A DNA stretch of 64,000 nucleotides from Deferribacteres bacterium (GCA_020633655.1 JACKDF010000007.1:62001-126000), one strand, 5' to 3'. Numbered from the stretch's first letter, positions 38,434 to 47,168 are shown. Numbers and translations are program-made. Notes: generated by a model not told the origin, from the letters alone.

Positions 38434-39006
38434 TTATCTATCGTAAAGATCGCTACTGATGAATGGCGCGAGAGCACATGTAATCGCCAATTCGAAACTC
38501 TGCTCCCGATTGATAATGCCCTTTGAAAAGACATCATAGGCTCCACCTTTGCTTCGAATATCCTCTTCCAGGCCATAGCGATCAATGACGTTTCCTAGCT
38601 CTTGTTTTCTTTCGACAACATCACGTACAATGACAGCAGGAACCGGCATAGCGCCGGAGCTGCCAAACGCGCCTTTTTTCCTGTTGAGGACATACGCCCA
38701 CGACTGGAGAAAGTAGACATTCCCTTCCTCGGTTTTTTGTGAGAAAAAACCCCCTTCAAGACCGATGGCAAAATCTGGCTCAATCCCCTTTGCACGTGCA
38801 GCGGTTCTTGCATTTTGTGCCCGAATCATCGCACCATGCGTGAGTTCGTGCAAGTTAAGTGGCATATCGGAAACGCCGGTTTCAACATCAAATGGAAGGA
38901 AAAGCAGCTCCGGATTCATGTGACCGAGAAAGTGTTGAGCTTTTTTAAAGGCAGCTTTTGCGGCACGCACTTTTGGTATTCGTGTCGTCCCGATGGCAAT
39001 ATTCAT
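38434..39006 (-). CDS. yjjX: Inosine/xanthosine triphosphatase (DUF84/YjjX family)
   Basis: 190 aa. IGTTRIPKVRAAKAAF at the N-terminus, DVETGVSDMPL, ARTAARAKG, FAIGLEGG, and SKGGAYDVFSKG are the recognisable blocks of DUF84 NTPases, which clear ITP and XTP from the nucleotide pool. It stands alone, divergent from a small membrane protein gene. Confidence 0.88.
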   Translation of the reverse strand: MNIAIGTTRIPKVRAAKAAFKKAQHFLGHMNPELLFLPFDVETGVSDMPLNLHELTHGAMIRAQNARTAARAKGIEPDFAIGLEGGFFSQKTEEGNVYFLQSWAYVLNRKKGAFGSSGAMPVPAVIVRDVVERKQELGNVIDRYGLEEDIRSKGGAYDVFSKGIINREQSFELAITCALAPFISSDLYDR

Positions 39007-39133
39007 AGCGGATTTCCGGAAGTTAGGAAAATGTAGAATTCAGTTATTTTTGAATTAAAATACTATTGGTTGGGTTACAAGAAAAGCATAACTTCTATGG
39101 ATTCCAAGACTGATTATTGAAAGGAAGCAGAAA

Positions 39134-39328
39134 ATGGCAACACAGAAAATCCAATCAGATTATCGCAGGGCCTTGTTTTTAAGCATGATTTTTATCTCCC
39201 TAGGCTGTGTGCTCCTCAATACAATTGCCCTAAAAGCAATCGGTATTGTCTTCATCGCAGTGGGTGGTTTTTTCTTTATCGTTGGCATGGTCCGCAGAAA
39301 AAAAGGGAGAGCATCGGAGGAAAAATAA
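39134..39328 (+). CDS. Small two-helix membrane protein, 64 aa
   Basis: Two hydrophobic segments (about residues 13-32 and 34-49) are followed by a basic cytoplasmic tail MVRRKKGRA. AAGGAAG lies a few bases before the ATG at 39134. No family recognised. It is divergent from yjjX. Confidence 0.6.
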   Translation: MATQKIQSDYRRALFLSMIFISLGCVLLNTIALKAIGIVFIAVGGFFFIVGMVRRKKGRASEEK

Positions 39329-39376
39329 ATTTTTCAACCTGCTCTGTCCATCAATCCTCGAAGCGAACACTGGGAG

Positions 39377-39472
39377 CTGAGTCAAAACATGATTTAATGG
39401 CCGTAACTCGACATTTAAGTCGAAAGTTCAAAAATGAGCGACACGAATGTCGAGCTACATGTTTTGATTCAG
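39377..39472. repeat. MITE-like imperfect palindrome, 96 bp
   Basis: Outer arms CTGAGTCAAAACATG (39377-39391) and CATGTTTTGATTCAG (39458-39472) match in reverse complement at 14 of 15 bases. Inner arms CTCGACATT (39407-39415) and AATGTCGAG (39446-39454) are perfect. No gene lies inside. The form suits a miniature inverted-repeat element; no second copy was noticed in this window. Confidence 0.6.
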
Positions 39473-39541
39473 CCACAAATCCAGGTGTTTATGAATAACA
39501 CAGGTCAAACGCATTTTCATGGCAATAAAATAAGGAAATCT

Positions 39542-40123
39542 ATGTTCGAAAAAAAAGCTATAGCAGGGAAACCGATACTCAAAAAGATATTCCTGGCTCT
39601 CGTCCTCTTCACATTAATTGTTATCCTTGGCATGCAAATGACAGGCAGTCCACTAAAAACCGAGGCAGCTCCAGCTGGAATTGTCTCGTTTGAATTTGCA
39701 GGAGATCTCGTTCAAGCACAAAAAATATTTGCTTCCTGGGGAGAAATGGAGAGAACGTACGCAGCACTTAATACCGGACTCGATTTTCTCTTTCTTGTGT
39801 CGTATACTTTTACTTTAGCTCTTGGCTCTCTACTCGCTGCACGCTTTTTCACATCGCGGAGTCGAACCTGGAGTCGGGTAGGATACTTGTTGATTTGGGG
39901 AATGTTTGCAGCAGGACTACTTGATGCTGTTGAAAATATCGCGTTGATCCAGATGCTACTCGGCACAACAAATAATTTATGGCCGTCAATGGCGTACAAG
40001 TGTGCCTCCGTTAAATTTTTTCTTGTAGGGATTGGGTTGTTTTATGTTCTTTCGTGGTTTGGCGCGCGTATTGTGCTAATCTTTAAAAAAGACATTAACT
40101 CCGTATATAAAAATGAATCATGA
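39542..40123 (+). CDS. Hypothetical four-helix membrane protein
   Basis: 193 aa from ATG at 39542, which follows AAGGAAA. Upstream in-frame starts fall in the palindromic element and are rejected. Four hydrophobic segments: IFLALVLFTLIVILGMQM, FLFLVSYTFTLALGSLLA, VGYLLIWGMFAAGLLDAVE and VKFFLVGIGLFYVLSWFG. A helical extracytoplasmic loop lies between the first two. I do not recognise the family; the pattern resembles hypothetical membrane proteins of many phyla. Confidence 0.7.
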   Translation: MFEKKAIAGKPILKKIFLALVLFTLIVILGMQMTGSPLKTEAAPAGIVSFEFAGDLVQAQKIFASWGEMERTYAALNTGLDFLFLVSYTFTLALGSLLAARFFTSRSRTWSRVGYLLIWGMFAAGLLDAVENIALIQMLLGTTNNLWPSMAYKCASVKFFLVGIGLFYVLSWFGARIVLIFKKDINSVYKNES

Positions 40124-40338
40124 TTGTAACTTGCGAAAGGTTGATTTATTTTTATCTTGTCAAATGTGGCCACACAATCCAAATCCCGATTCTTCATTTC
40201 AAACACTGGGGAGGTGATTCCATTCCAACAAAAGCCCGGCGCCATGTTGAGCTCTTCCTACCAAATCAATTTTAATGCAGGATGCATTTTTCCAAACCCG
40301 GATACGGCATGAATACGCCACACCTGCGGGGAAAATGC

Positions 40339-41688
40339 ATGGATATTCCATCAAGAAAGGAATTGACACATGCAAAAGAAAAAGTTAGCTTCTCGTCTCT
40401 CGTCTCTCGTCTCTCGTCTCTCGTCTCTCGTCTCTCGTCTCACGTTCTGATTATTTTGTTTTTTAGTTTGTCAGGTTCTGTGTTTGCACAAGATACGCAA
40501 TCCGAAAGCTTAACCAAAGTTGGTGGCTTTCAAATTGCGGATGCTTCTGTTGGCACTTTTGCTACAGAGCGGCACAGCAGCGATGCACCCGGTTTCGTCA
40601 ATTATTCCACCCGTTTTGCACTCATGGTCGGCGCCATGAACAGCGCTGGCAAGGTGCATGTCAGTTCCGGCTTGCGCAATGATAACTCCTGGCAACCGGA
40701 ATGGGCTTTGGAAAACGCACCGATCACCATCAATGCAAATCCGGCATTAAGCGATGCCACCAAAGAAGCCAGTTTAACCTACTCCGATCGCCTGGCTTTT
40801 GACGGCCACATCCCGCTTGGTCTCACCGTAAATCAAAAAATAATTGAAACCACCGGCAGCGACTTTGCCGTTATCGAATACCGGATTTCCCTGGCTGAAA
40901 ATGTGCAGGAATTGAACAATGTTTACCTCGGTCTGTGGGGCGATATCGATGTGCCCGATGACGATGGCAAAGACACACCGAATGACGATCAGGTCGGTCT
41001 CGCCGCGACCGGACAGGCGGTTTACATTCAGCAGAAAGCAGAAAAAAATGACAATATCCCATTGCTCGGCGCAATGATTCTCGGCACGCAAGAAGCGATG
41101 GCCACCTATTGGCAAGTTGACGACGATCCGGTTACCGACAGCGAATGGTATGATGCACTGCAAGGTGGAAAATTTAGCGACAACGGACAAAACCCCGGTG
41201 ATTTTCGTTTTCTGCTCAGTTACGGCCCTCTTACAATCACTGCTGGCGAAACTGTGGTATTTCCGCTGGCAATTATGCAGGCACAAGGCATTACCGCCTG
41301 GAAAGCCGGTGTAGAAAATGCCCGGGATTTTTATAGCAACCAGATGGGCGGTTTACCCCTGCCTAAAAAGGCCAGCCCCAAATATACCGTCAACACCACA
41401 ACACTGCCGGGTGAATTTCAGCTTTACCAGAATTACCCCAATCCGTTCAACCCGGAAACCACCATCCGTTTTAACATCCCCGAACCCGGCCAGGTCAGGC
41501 TGGCGATTTATAATTCCACCGGACAACATGTCCGCCTTTTGTTTGATAAACACGCTGCGCCCGGCGCCTACACGCTGAAATGGCGTGGCCGCAACGACCA
41601 GGGAGAAATACTGCCCAGCGGCATGTATTTCTACGAGCTCACCGCCGGCGCCTACCACGCCCGGCGCAAGCTCCTGTTTTTGAAGTAG
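40339..41688 (+). CDS. Secreted protein with C-terminal FlgD-like/type IX-like sorting domain; repeat tract in signal region
   Basis: The body has a signal-peptide core (VLIILFFSLSGSVFAQ), a beta-rich domain with GLWGDIDVPDDDGKD, and a C-terminal sorting domain from about 41405 (YQNYPNPFNPETTIRF, VRLAIYNSTGQHVR, LPSGMYFYEL, ending RRKLLFLK). In this frame the first credible start is ATG 40339, giving an unusually long head. A better start (ATG 40370, with AAAGGA at about eight bases and a KKK head) is in another frame and stops at 40450. Seven TCTCGTC units between them could switch frames. Function of the passenger is unknown; it is exported and probably surface-attached. Confidence 0.75.
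   Translation: MDIPSRKELTHAKEKVSFSSLVSRLSSLVSRLSSHVLIILFFSLSGSVFAQDTQSESLTKVGGFQIADASVGTFATERHSSDAPGFVNYSTRFALMVGAMNSAGKVHVSSGLRNDNSWQPEWALENAPITINANPALSDATKEASLTYSDRLAFDGHIPLGLTVNQKIIETTGSDFAVIEYRISLAENVQELNNVYLGLWGDIDVPDDDGKDTPNDDQVGLAATGQAVYIQQKAEKNDNIPLLGAMILGTQEAMATYWQVDDDPVTDSEWYDALQGGKFSDNGQNPGDFRFLLSYGPLTITAGETVVFPLAIMQAQGITAWKAGVENARDFYSNQMGGLPLPKKASPKYTVNTTTLPGEFQLYQNYPNPFNPETTIRFNIPEPGQVRLAIYNSTGQHVRLLFDKHAAPGAYTLKWRGRNDQGEILPSGMYFYELTAGAYHARRKLLFLK
40391..40439 (+). repeat. Seven tandem copies of heptamer TCTCGTC
   Basis: Exact 7-base units lie between the start codons and the hydrophobic core of a secreted protein, followed by a partial unit. Each gain or loss shifts the downstream frame by one base. 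Adding one unit, or losing two, would join ATG 40370 to the signal-peptide frame. Confidence 0.95.
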
Positions 41689-41816
41689 CACAGGTGCCAC
41701 GCACTTTCCGTGTTACTTTCGTTGCAGTTCAAAAGGCGCCTCCCGCTTCGAAATGAAGTGCGTGGCACCTTCGAGACAACAAAAACCCTGGAATTCCTAA
41801 CAAGAGGAAGAATAAA
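41454..41816 (+). repeat. Repeat unit copy A: sorting-domain tail plus long hairpin plus leader
   Basis: This covers the last 235 bases of the secreted-protein gene, a hairpin (arms AGGTGCCACGCACTT at 41692-41706 and AAGTGCGTGGCACCT at 41756-41770, perfect 15 bp, loop 49 bases) and the leader with AGAGGAAGAATAAA before the Vps62-like gene. It is repeated at 44159 and, without the gene, at 47169. The similarity between copies A and B continues into the Vps62-like genes. Confidence 0.9.
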
Positions 41817-43346
41817 ATGAATTATAAATCAATCTTAACCGGCCTGCTCATCTGGGCATGCGGTTCAATGCTACTGGCTGATTTGCCCGGTGGGTATAAT
41901 ATGTACAGTGCGAACTTTTCCGTGCGGGATGAAAATAACAGTCCGAAATCAGGTATACATGTAAAACTCGAGGTGTGGACTTACACAACAGAGTATGAAA
42001 TTCATACTGTAAATTTGTATGGCACCACAAATTCTCAAGGCGGCGTTTATCTGCAAACCTTGATCCCACCTGAGTTATCTGAAAGCCTTTATTCCATGAC
42101 AGCCCGTATGATCGATACGGATTATTCGATTATCCAAAGCTCGAATACCTGGACAAATTCACAGAATTATTTGAATCCGTATTTTAAAATCGTTTATGAT
42201 CGGGATAAGGATTTGGTAAATGATAATTTGGAACAGCAGTTGGCGGAGAAGTTTAGCCCGGTGTTGCATAAGCATTATTATGATCTACAAGAAGGATTGT
42301 CGAATGTGGATTGGATTTTAAGCGGCCGTTCTAGTTTAAAAGCCTTCAACTACCTAGGACAGGAAGCATACAATAGCACAATCACATCACCTGATCAGAT
42401 TCATGCAACAATTGGCTCGGCTGATAGAGATTCGAATGGAAAAGGGGAAATGACCACTTATTGGATATTGGATATTAACGATGCATTTCGCTTTTCAAGT
42501 GCTCCAACAGGAGAAAGACCTCTATATTATCATGTCTATCAAGATGAGAATGGTTATTTTTATATACAATATTGGTATTTCCTTGCAATGAATGATGTAA
42601 GTGCATTCACAAATAATTCTACATGGCATGAAGGTGACTTTGAGCATGTTACTATTAAAGTAGACCCAGATCAATATCCTGTTGCTGTGAATTTCTACCG
42701 GCATGAAGGCGGACGAACAATTTTAGCAAGTGATGCTTGGTGGAGCTCATCTAATGCCAACAGCTATAATGATGTACAAGTTGGGTATTCCTCACAACGA
42801 AATCACTTACATGTATGGTTAGCCGCAAATTCTCATGGCTCCTATAATCGATTCGAGAGTGTTTATAAACTGGAAGCTGAAGCTAAAGTTGATTTTTGTA
42901 CATCATTAGATGATGAATCCTTTACCGACAATGTTGATTATGATGGCAGCTCACATGATTTATATTTTCAATATGATTATCTTGAAAATTTAGGAGAAAT
43001 CCAAGAGTCTCCATTAAAAAAAGCAAGTAATGGTTTTTACTACAATTATGCGCACGGTATGTACTGGCTCGAACATTTTGAAACAAAGGGGACAATAAGT
43101 AAGATATGGTTACCAAGTATTGTTCGTTTTGGAACATACTGGGGGGAAGCTTGCGGTATGTATCCCATTGGAAGCAGCGTATTTCAGGCATCTCCTTTTT
43201 CTCCATTTAAAGGTCAAACACATGAATGGAATGCCTTTTCAATCGAATTATTACCGGGAGGTTTTGGCAATACTGATGAATCGCATTTTATGGGTTTTGC
43301 TACAAAAACAATAACTTGGGTTACTGATCCTGTTGAAGGTGATTAA
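41817..43346 (+). CDS. Secreted Vps62-like domain protein
   Basis: 509 aa with a signal peptide (MNYKSILTGLLIWACGSMLL, cleavage near LLAD). An N-terminal domain of about 110 residues resembles a beta-sandwich (FSVRDENNSPKSGIHVKLEV, YGTTNSQGGVYL). Then comes a domain with IQYWYFLAMND and WHEGDFEHVTIKVD, the pattern of Vps62/DUF946 proteins (IQYW..., HEGDWEH). RBS AGAGGAAG. There is no C-terminal sorting domain. It has a paralogue at 44518. A role outside the cell, such as binding or cell-surface action, is a guess. Confidence 0.75.
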   Translation: MNYKSILTGLLIWACGSMLLADLPGGYNMYSANFSVRDENNSPKSGIHVKLEVWTYTTEYEIHTVNLYGTTNSQGGVYLQTLIPPELSESLYSMTARMIDTDYSIIQSSNTWTNSQNYLNPYFKIVYDRDKDLVNDNLEQQLAEKFSPVLHKHYYDLQEGLSNVDWILSGRSSLKAFNYLGQEAYNSTITSPDQIHATIGSADRDSNGKGEMTTYWILDINDAFRFSSAPTGERPLYYHVYQDENGYFYIQYWYFLAMNDVSAFTNNSTWHEGDFEHVTIKVDPDQYPVAVNFYRHEGGRTILASDAWWSSSNANSYNDVQVGYSSQRNHLHVWLAANSHGSYNRFESVYKLEAEAKVDFCTSLDDESFTDNVDYDGSSHDLYFQYDYLENLGEIQESPLKKASNGFYYNYAHGMYWLEHFETKGTISKIWLPSIVRFGTYWGEACGMYPIGSSVFQASPFSPFKGQTHEWNAFSIELLPGGFGNTDESHFMGFATKTITWVTDPVEGD

Positions 43347-43383
43347 TTTGATGATAAAATTGGTGAGCAGCTAAATTTTGTTT

Positions 43384-43423
43384 AAAATTCAGCTAGCAGG
43401 CAAAAAACTGTTAGCTGAATTTT
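43384..43423 (+). terminator. Hairpin after the first Vps62-like gene
   Basis: Perfect 12-base arms AAAATTCAGCTA (43384-43395) and TAGCTGAATTTT (43412-43423) with a 16-base loop. The 3' arm ends in TTTT but no longer T run follows, so terminator function is likely but not certain. Confidence 0.55.
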
Positions 43424-43464
43424 AAAATAACATCCTGTAAACTTAAATATCAAAAGAGGATGAA

Positions 43465-44043
43465 ATGAAAACGGCAATACTTATAATTATTTTGTTACCA
43501 ATTATTGGCTTTGCACAAACATCCTATCAAATGGAAGAAATGAGGAATGTAACCACAAATAATGTACATTCATCCCCCAATTTCATCTCAATATATCGAT
43601 TTTCATATTCTTTGGAACTTTCGACTCCAAAAGAAACAAGTATAGTATTTTTCCAACAAAAAAGTGCTTATGCGAAAAAATTTAAACCGGACACAATTAA
43701 CAAACGCAAGGCTTCTAAACAAGCTTTTCTATTTACACTACCATGCGCTTTAATGTCGGCGATGATAGGTTCGCGATCACACTGTACGCATGGATTTTAT
43801 GATACCTGCAGTCCTACTGAGAGTTCATTTGGTCGAGCGTTTGTCATTGGTAGTTTTGTCGGAGCATCATTGGGCTATGTTGCACAGAAAAAAGAAATAA
43901 ACAAGAAGTATTCGATATGGCGTGTACTTACTGGAACGGCTGCCGGTGGGATATTAGAATACATTATTTTCAAAAAAGCAGGTGCTTCAACTCTTTGGTT
44001 CACATTTCCTTTACCGGCTCTTGCGGGGGTGATGACATTGTAG
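43465..44043 (+). CDS. Hypothetical exported/membrane protein, 192 aa
   Basis: Signal peptide (AILIIILLPIIGFAQ). A polar middle with lysine-rich YAKKFKPDTINKRKASKQ is followed by hydrophobic glycine-containing segments (AFVIGSFVGASLGYVAQ, LTGTAAGGILEYIIF, FPLPALAGVMTL). RBS AGAGGATGAA. AT-rich and unlike its GC-rich repeat neighbours. No family recognised. Confidence 0.55.
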   Translation: MKTAILIIILLPIIGFAQTSYQMEEMRNVTTNNVHSSPNFISIYRFSYSLELSTPKETSIVFFQQKSAYAKKFKPDTINKRKASKQAFLFTLPCALMSAMIGSRSHCTHGFYDTCSPTESSFGRAFVIGSFVGASLGYVAQKKEINKKYSIWRVLTGTAAGGILEYIIFKKAGASTLWFTFPLPALAGVMTL

Positions 44044-44108
44044 TTGATAAAGAAATATGTAAGTACTGTAGTTCTGTATATGCGAAAAAATTTGCAGCGA
44101 CGACCTAA

Positions 44109-44393
44109 ATGGCTGTATCATCATGTGCGCTCTGTGCTCAAATCCTCGTGATAGGTATGGAAACCACCATCCGATTTGACATCCCCGAACCCAGCCAGGT
44201 CAGGCTGGCGATTTATAACTCCACCGGACAACACGTCCGCCTTTTGTTTGATAAACACGCTGCGCCCGGCGCCTACACGCTGCAATGGCGCGGCCGCAAC
44301 GACCAGGGAGAAATACTGCCCAGCGGCATGTATTTCTACGAGCTCACCGCCGGCACTTTTCACGCCCAGCGCAAGCTCCTGTTTTTGAAGTAG
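44109..44393 (+). pseudogene. Orphan sorting-domain tail (repeat copy B)
   Basis: From ATG 44157 the frame reads nearly the same as the C-terminus of the 40339 protein (VRLAIYNSTGQHVR, LPSGMYFYEL, ending RKLLFLK). There is no passenger domain, no signal peptide and no convincing RBS. It is best read as a duplicated gene end rather than a working protein. Confidence 0.75.
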
Positions 44394-44517
44394 CACAGGT
44401 GCCACGCACTTTCCGTGTTACACTTGTTGCTGTTTAAAAGGCGCCTCCCGCTTCGAAAAGAAGTGCGTGGCACCTTCGTTGAAAAACCCTGGAACGTTAA
44501 ACAAAAGGAAGAATAAA
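44159..44517 (+). repeat. Repeat unit copy B: sorting-domain tail plus hairpin plus leader
   Basis: Near-identical to copy A. Hairpin arms AGGTGCCACGCACTT (44397-44411) and AAGTGCGTGGCACCT (44461-44475) are perfect over 15 bases. The leader AAAGGAAGAATAAA precedes the second Vps62-like gene, as in copy A. Confidence 0.9.
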
Positions 44518-44904
44518 ATGAATTATAAATCCATCTTAACCGGCCTGCTCATCTGGGTATGTGGCTCGATTCTGCTGGCGGATTTGCCCGGTGGGTATAA
44601 TATGTACAGTGCACTTTTTTCTGTACGGGATGCATTTAATAATCCACTATCAGGTAAAAGTGTGAAGCTTGTTGTTCGAACTTATACTATTGAAGATGAG
44701 CTCCACATTGTCAACTTATATGGCACGACAAATTCCCAAGGTAGCGTTTATCTTGAAACGTTGATTCCACCGGAATTATCTGAAAGCTTGTATGACATGC
44801 AAGCTTATGTGATTGTTGGTGATCCGGATTATTCAATTGGTGAAAGCTCCAACACCTGGACGAATTCTCAAAACTATTTGAATCCGTATTTTAAGATTGT
44901 TTAG
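44518..44904 (+). pseudogene. Second Vps62-like gene, N-terminal part, ended by amber codon
   Basis: 128 codons closely matching the first 125 of the 41817 gene: same signal peptide (MNYKSILTGLLIWVCGS), FSVRDAFNNPLSGKSV, YGTTNSQGSVYLETLIPPEL and SNTWTNSQNYLNPYFKIV. There the frame meets TAG (44902-44904) where the paralogue has TAT (Tyr). The same frame then continues open to 45906. Either a recent nonsense mutation or a short secreted product; read-through cannot be ruled out. Confidence 0.75.
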
Positions 44905-44940
44905 AAACTTGATAAGAATGGAATACAAGATTCTGCTGAG

Positions 44941-45906
44941 ATGCCATTGGCGGAGAAATTTAATCCTACTATGGTTACAGCTAACACAATGAATTCAATT
45001 GCGCCGGAACCTGTAGAAATAATGAACCAAGACTTGTATCAAAGGCGTTGGCCATACCCTGCATGTGGTGAAGGAATGGTGATAGGTAGTTATTTTTTTC
45101 GGAATACACAAGGCTGGAACTACTCTGGTATTGAATCTCCTCCCGTTATTTATCAAGATGCAGCAGGTAATCTTTATTGTGTTGCTTATCATTTTGAATG
45201 GGCAGGATTATCTGGGAATTCACCATCAGACTGGAAAACAGCATACTCAACCGAACGTAGTCATAATAATTTTGCTCACACTTATTATGCACATTTATTT
45301 AAAGATGGAAGCTATTACGCGATCCAGTATTGGTTTTTTTATCCATACAACGATGGAAACAACAATCATGAAGGGGATTGGGAACACATAAATGTTTTTG
45401 TTAGTTCACAGGATCCAAACGCTGCGTATATTATAAAAGTTGAGTACTATTTTCATCATAGGTATTTATTTCGAGTACCACAGGATTTAATATTTGAGAA
45501 TGGAACTCATCCGTATGTTTATATCGGTGGAGATCCAGGGGTAGGTGAAAACACAGGAGGAAGTTATCCTGAACCTGGTGAGTGGCCCAACACTTGGAAT
45601 ATGATTGATGAACATGTTGAAGGTGTGGGACCAGTAATTCACTATACATCCTTTTATAATGCAAGTCCAAACAGAGGTTTAGTAATACTAAAAGATAGAG
45701 ATCAATACGACTACAATCAAAATCCAGAGATGTCATGGTTAAATGCAAAAATAGCATGGGGACATATGAACGTATCATCACCTAGCGATTGGCATCCTTG
45801 GGATGGGGGTGGTAATGCACCAGGTTCACCGGCTTATAATCCTGGATGGAATCGTACTGGTTCCTGTGATGGTAATTTTGAATTATATATTTTTTCGCCA
45901 CAATAA
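44941..45906 (+). CDS. Second Vps62-like gene, C-terminal part (likely fragment of the interrupted gene)
   Basis: 321 codons in the same frame as the preceding fragment, with PLAEKFNPTMV aligning to QLAEKFSPVL of the paralogue. The core reads IQYWFFYPYNDGNNNHEGDWEHINVFV, the Vps62-like signature, but the rest diverges strongly from the 41817 protein. ATG 44941 has no signal peptide and no good RBS, so a separate functional protein is unlikely. The whole gene spans 44518-45906. Confidence 0.7.
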   Translation: MPLAEKFNPTMVTANTMNSIAPEPVEIMNQDLYQRRWPYPACGEGMVIGSYFFRNTQGWNYSGIESPPVIYQDAAGNLYCVAYHFEWAGLSGNSPSDWKTAYSTERSHNNFAHTYYAHLFKDGSYYAIQYWFFYPYNDGNNNHEGDWEHINVFVSSQDPNAAYIIKVEYYFHHRYLFRVPQDLIFENGTHPYVYIGGDPGVGENTGGSYPEPGEWPNTWNMIDEHVEGVGPVIHYTSFYNASPNRGLVILKDRDQYDYNQNPEMSWLNAKIAWGHMNVSSPSDWHPWDGGGNAPGSPAYNPGWNRTGSCDGNFELYIFSPQ

Positions 45907-46044
45907 GTTCCAAGTTTAGGAAAATGAGTCAACCAAGATTATTGTGTTAAACAATTATTTAACTTATGATAGGTACAAATAGTTTGGGATTGTACATCTA
46001 TTAATGCCTGTCATAAGTTATTTTAGGGTCGAAAGGATTTTTGG

Positions 46045-46407
46045 ATGAAAAGTACAAGTAAATCATTCGCACTATTTATAATTATCTCCTTCATTTTCTA
46101 TACCTGCGCAACACAACGCGGGACAATAGTAAATGACGAATCTGATGTGAAGGATGAAAACATCACCGCCTATAAAGAACCTACACAAAAAGAAGTATAT
46201 GGTCAAACAGCACCTATCATAGCGTTCAGCATTATAGGTGCATTTTTTGGTGGAATTATCGGTTCTAAAATCGACGCAACACCTCGTGCTCCTGATTTTT
46301 CTGATGGAATGCAAATAGGTGTTTTTGTTGGTATAATTGGTGGTGCGATTATTGGCTATTTCATTAGTAAACCTGACGATAAAAAGGATGAAGATAATTC
46401 TAAATAG
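46045..46407 (+). CDS. Small glycine-zipper lipoprotein, 120 aa
   Basis: Hydrophobic head (FALFIIISFIFYTCA) with a lipobox-like Cys near residue 21. A polar stretch follows, then two Gly-rich hydrophobic segments (IIAFSIIGAFFGGIIGSKI and IGVFVGIIGGAIIGYFI) of the glycine-zipper type, and a charged tail. AT-rich. Function unknown; such proteins sit in or between envelope membranes. Confidence 0.6.
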   Translation: MKSTSKSFALFIIISFIFYTCATQRGTIVNDESDVKDENITAYKEPTQKEVYGQTAPIIAFSIIGAFFGGIIGSKIDATPRAPDFSDGMQIGVFVGIIGGAIIGYFISKPDDKKDEDNSK

Positions 46408-46615
46408 AACTTTTTTTTCATAATTCAACAATAACGGCTCGATGAATTCAATTGTTTACACTGTTTTTATCTTTATTTTCATAAAATATCCAGCGCCAGT
46501 CTTTTCAAACCTAATTTATCGTCCAACATATTCGTCCAAGTGCACCACAAATCATCGCTTTAGGTTACTGGTATCGCGTTTTTGGGGCAAGCATTGTAAG
46601 TATTAGCAATATCCA

Positions 46616-46659
46616 GGCGGACTTGTCAATTCCGGGTCAACCGGAGTTTGCCTTTTTTT
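46616..46659 (+). terminator. Terminator-like hairpin
   Basis: GGCGGACT pairs with AGTTTGCC (two G-T pairs), enclosing TCCGG/CCGGA, followed by seven T. It lies 38 bases before the next lipoprotein gene; the preceding 200 bases hold no gene that I can support. Confidence 0.7.
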
Positions 46660-46696
46660 ATACTCCATCCTCAAATTGGCTATCTGGGAACGTTAA

Positions 46697-47047
46697 ATGA
46701 AGCTACTAAAAACAATTTGTACTTTTCTGTTGATAACTTCAATTACATCATGTGCGAAGCACAAAAATATTAGATTTACCAACCATACAGAAAAGGTAAT
46801 TGCAAATGTAGAAATCTTAAAAAAAGATGGAACAAAGCTGTTTTTTCCATTATGTCATCTTGAAAAGGATTCTTTGCGAGTTTATGAATCCGAAATAGGT
46901 GAGTTTGCTATTCCACTTACAGATATTCAAGCAATATCCACAGTACATCAACACAGTCCTGCTGAAAAAATAATTTTTACCGTGGTTGCAGTTACAATTT
47001 CACTGCTGTTTATTTTAACATATGTGTTTAACCCAACAATTGTATGA
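46697..47047 (+). CDS. Small lipoprotein with C-terminal membrane helix, 116 aa
   Basis: Signal sequence with lipobox (FLLITSITSCAKH, Cys19). A short beta-rich domain (IRFTNHTEKVIANVEILKKDG) follows, then a hydrophobic C-terminal segment (IIFTVVAVTISLLFILTYVF). It reads like small envelope lipoproteins of FCB genomes; no family recognised. Confidence 0.55.
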   Translation: MKLLKTICTFLLITSITSCAKHKNIRFTNHTEKVIANVEILKKDGTKLFFPLCHLEKDSLRVYESEIGEFAIPLTDIQAISTVHQHSPAEKIIFTVVAVTISLLFILTYVFNPTIV

Positions 47048-47168
47048 TATTTTCAGCTCGATGTGAGTACTTCAATTCGCTGAAAAGTCGTTGACAGTCT
47101 TTATACATATATTTTAGGAGCACTATATGTATCAAAGCAGCAAAACATGTGCACACTTAGGAAATCCT

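Noticed and set aside
39434..39541. Upstream in-frame extension of the 39542 membrane protein
   Set aside because: It is read from the palindromic element and has no RBS; ATG 39542 follows AAGGAAA and begins before the first hydrophobic helix.
40391..40439. Heptamer tract considered as a CRISPR-like or integron feature
   Set aside because: The units are directly adjacent without spacers and no cas or integrase gene is near; it is a simple tandem repeat.
41353..41700. Leftward ORFs opposite the sorting-domain tails (also 44121-44405 and 47101-47415)
   Set aside because: They are open in all three copies only because the GC-rich tail has few stops on the opposite strand. There is no RBS, and the rightward frame has clear family motifs.
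41692..41770. Long hairpin considered as an integron attC site
   Set aside because: No GTTRRRY/RYYYAAC core pair was found and no integron integrase is visible. A terminator or REP-like role fits better.
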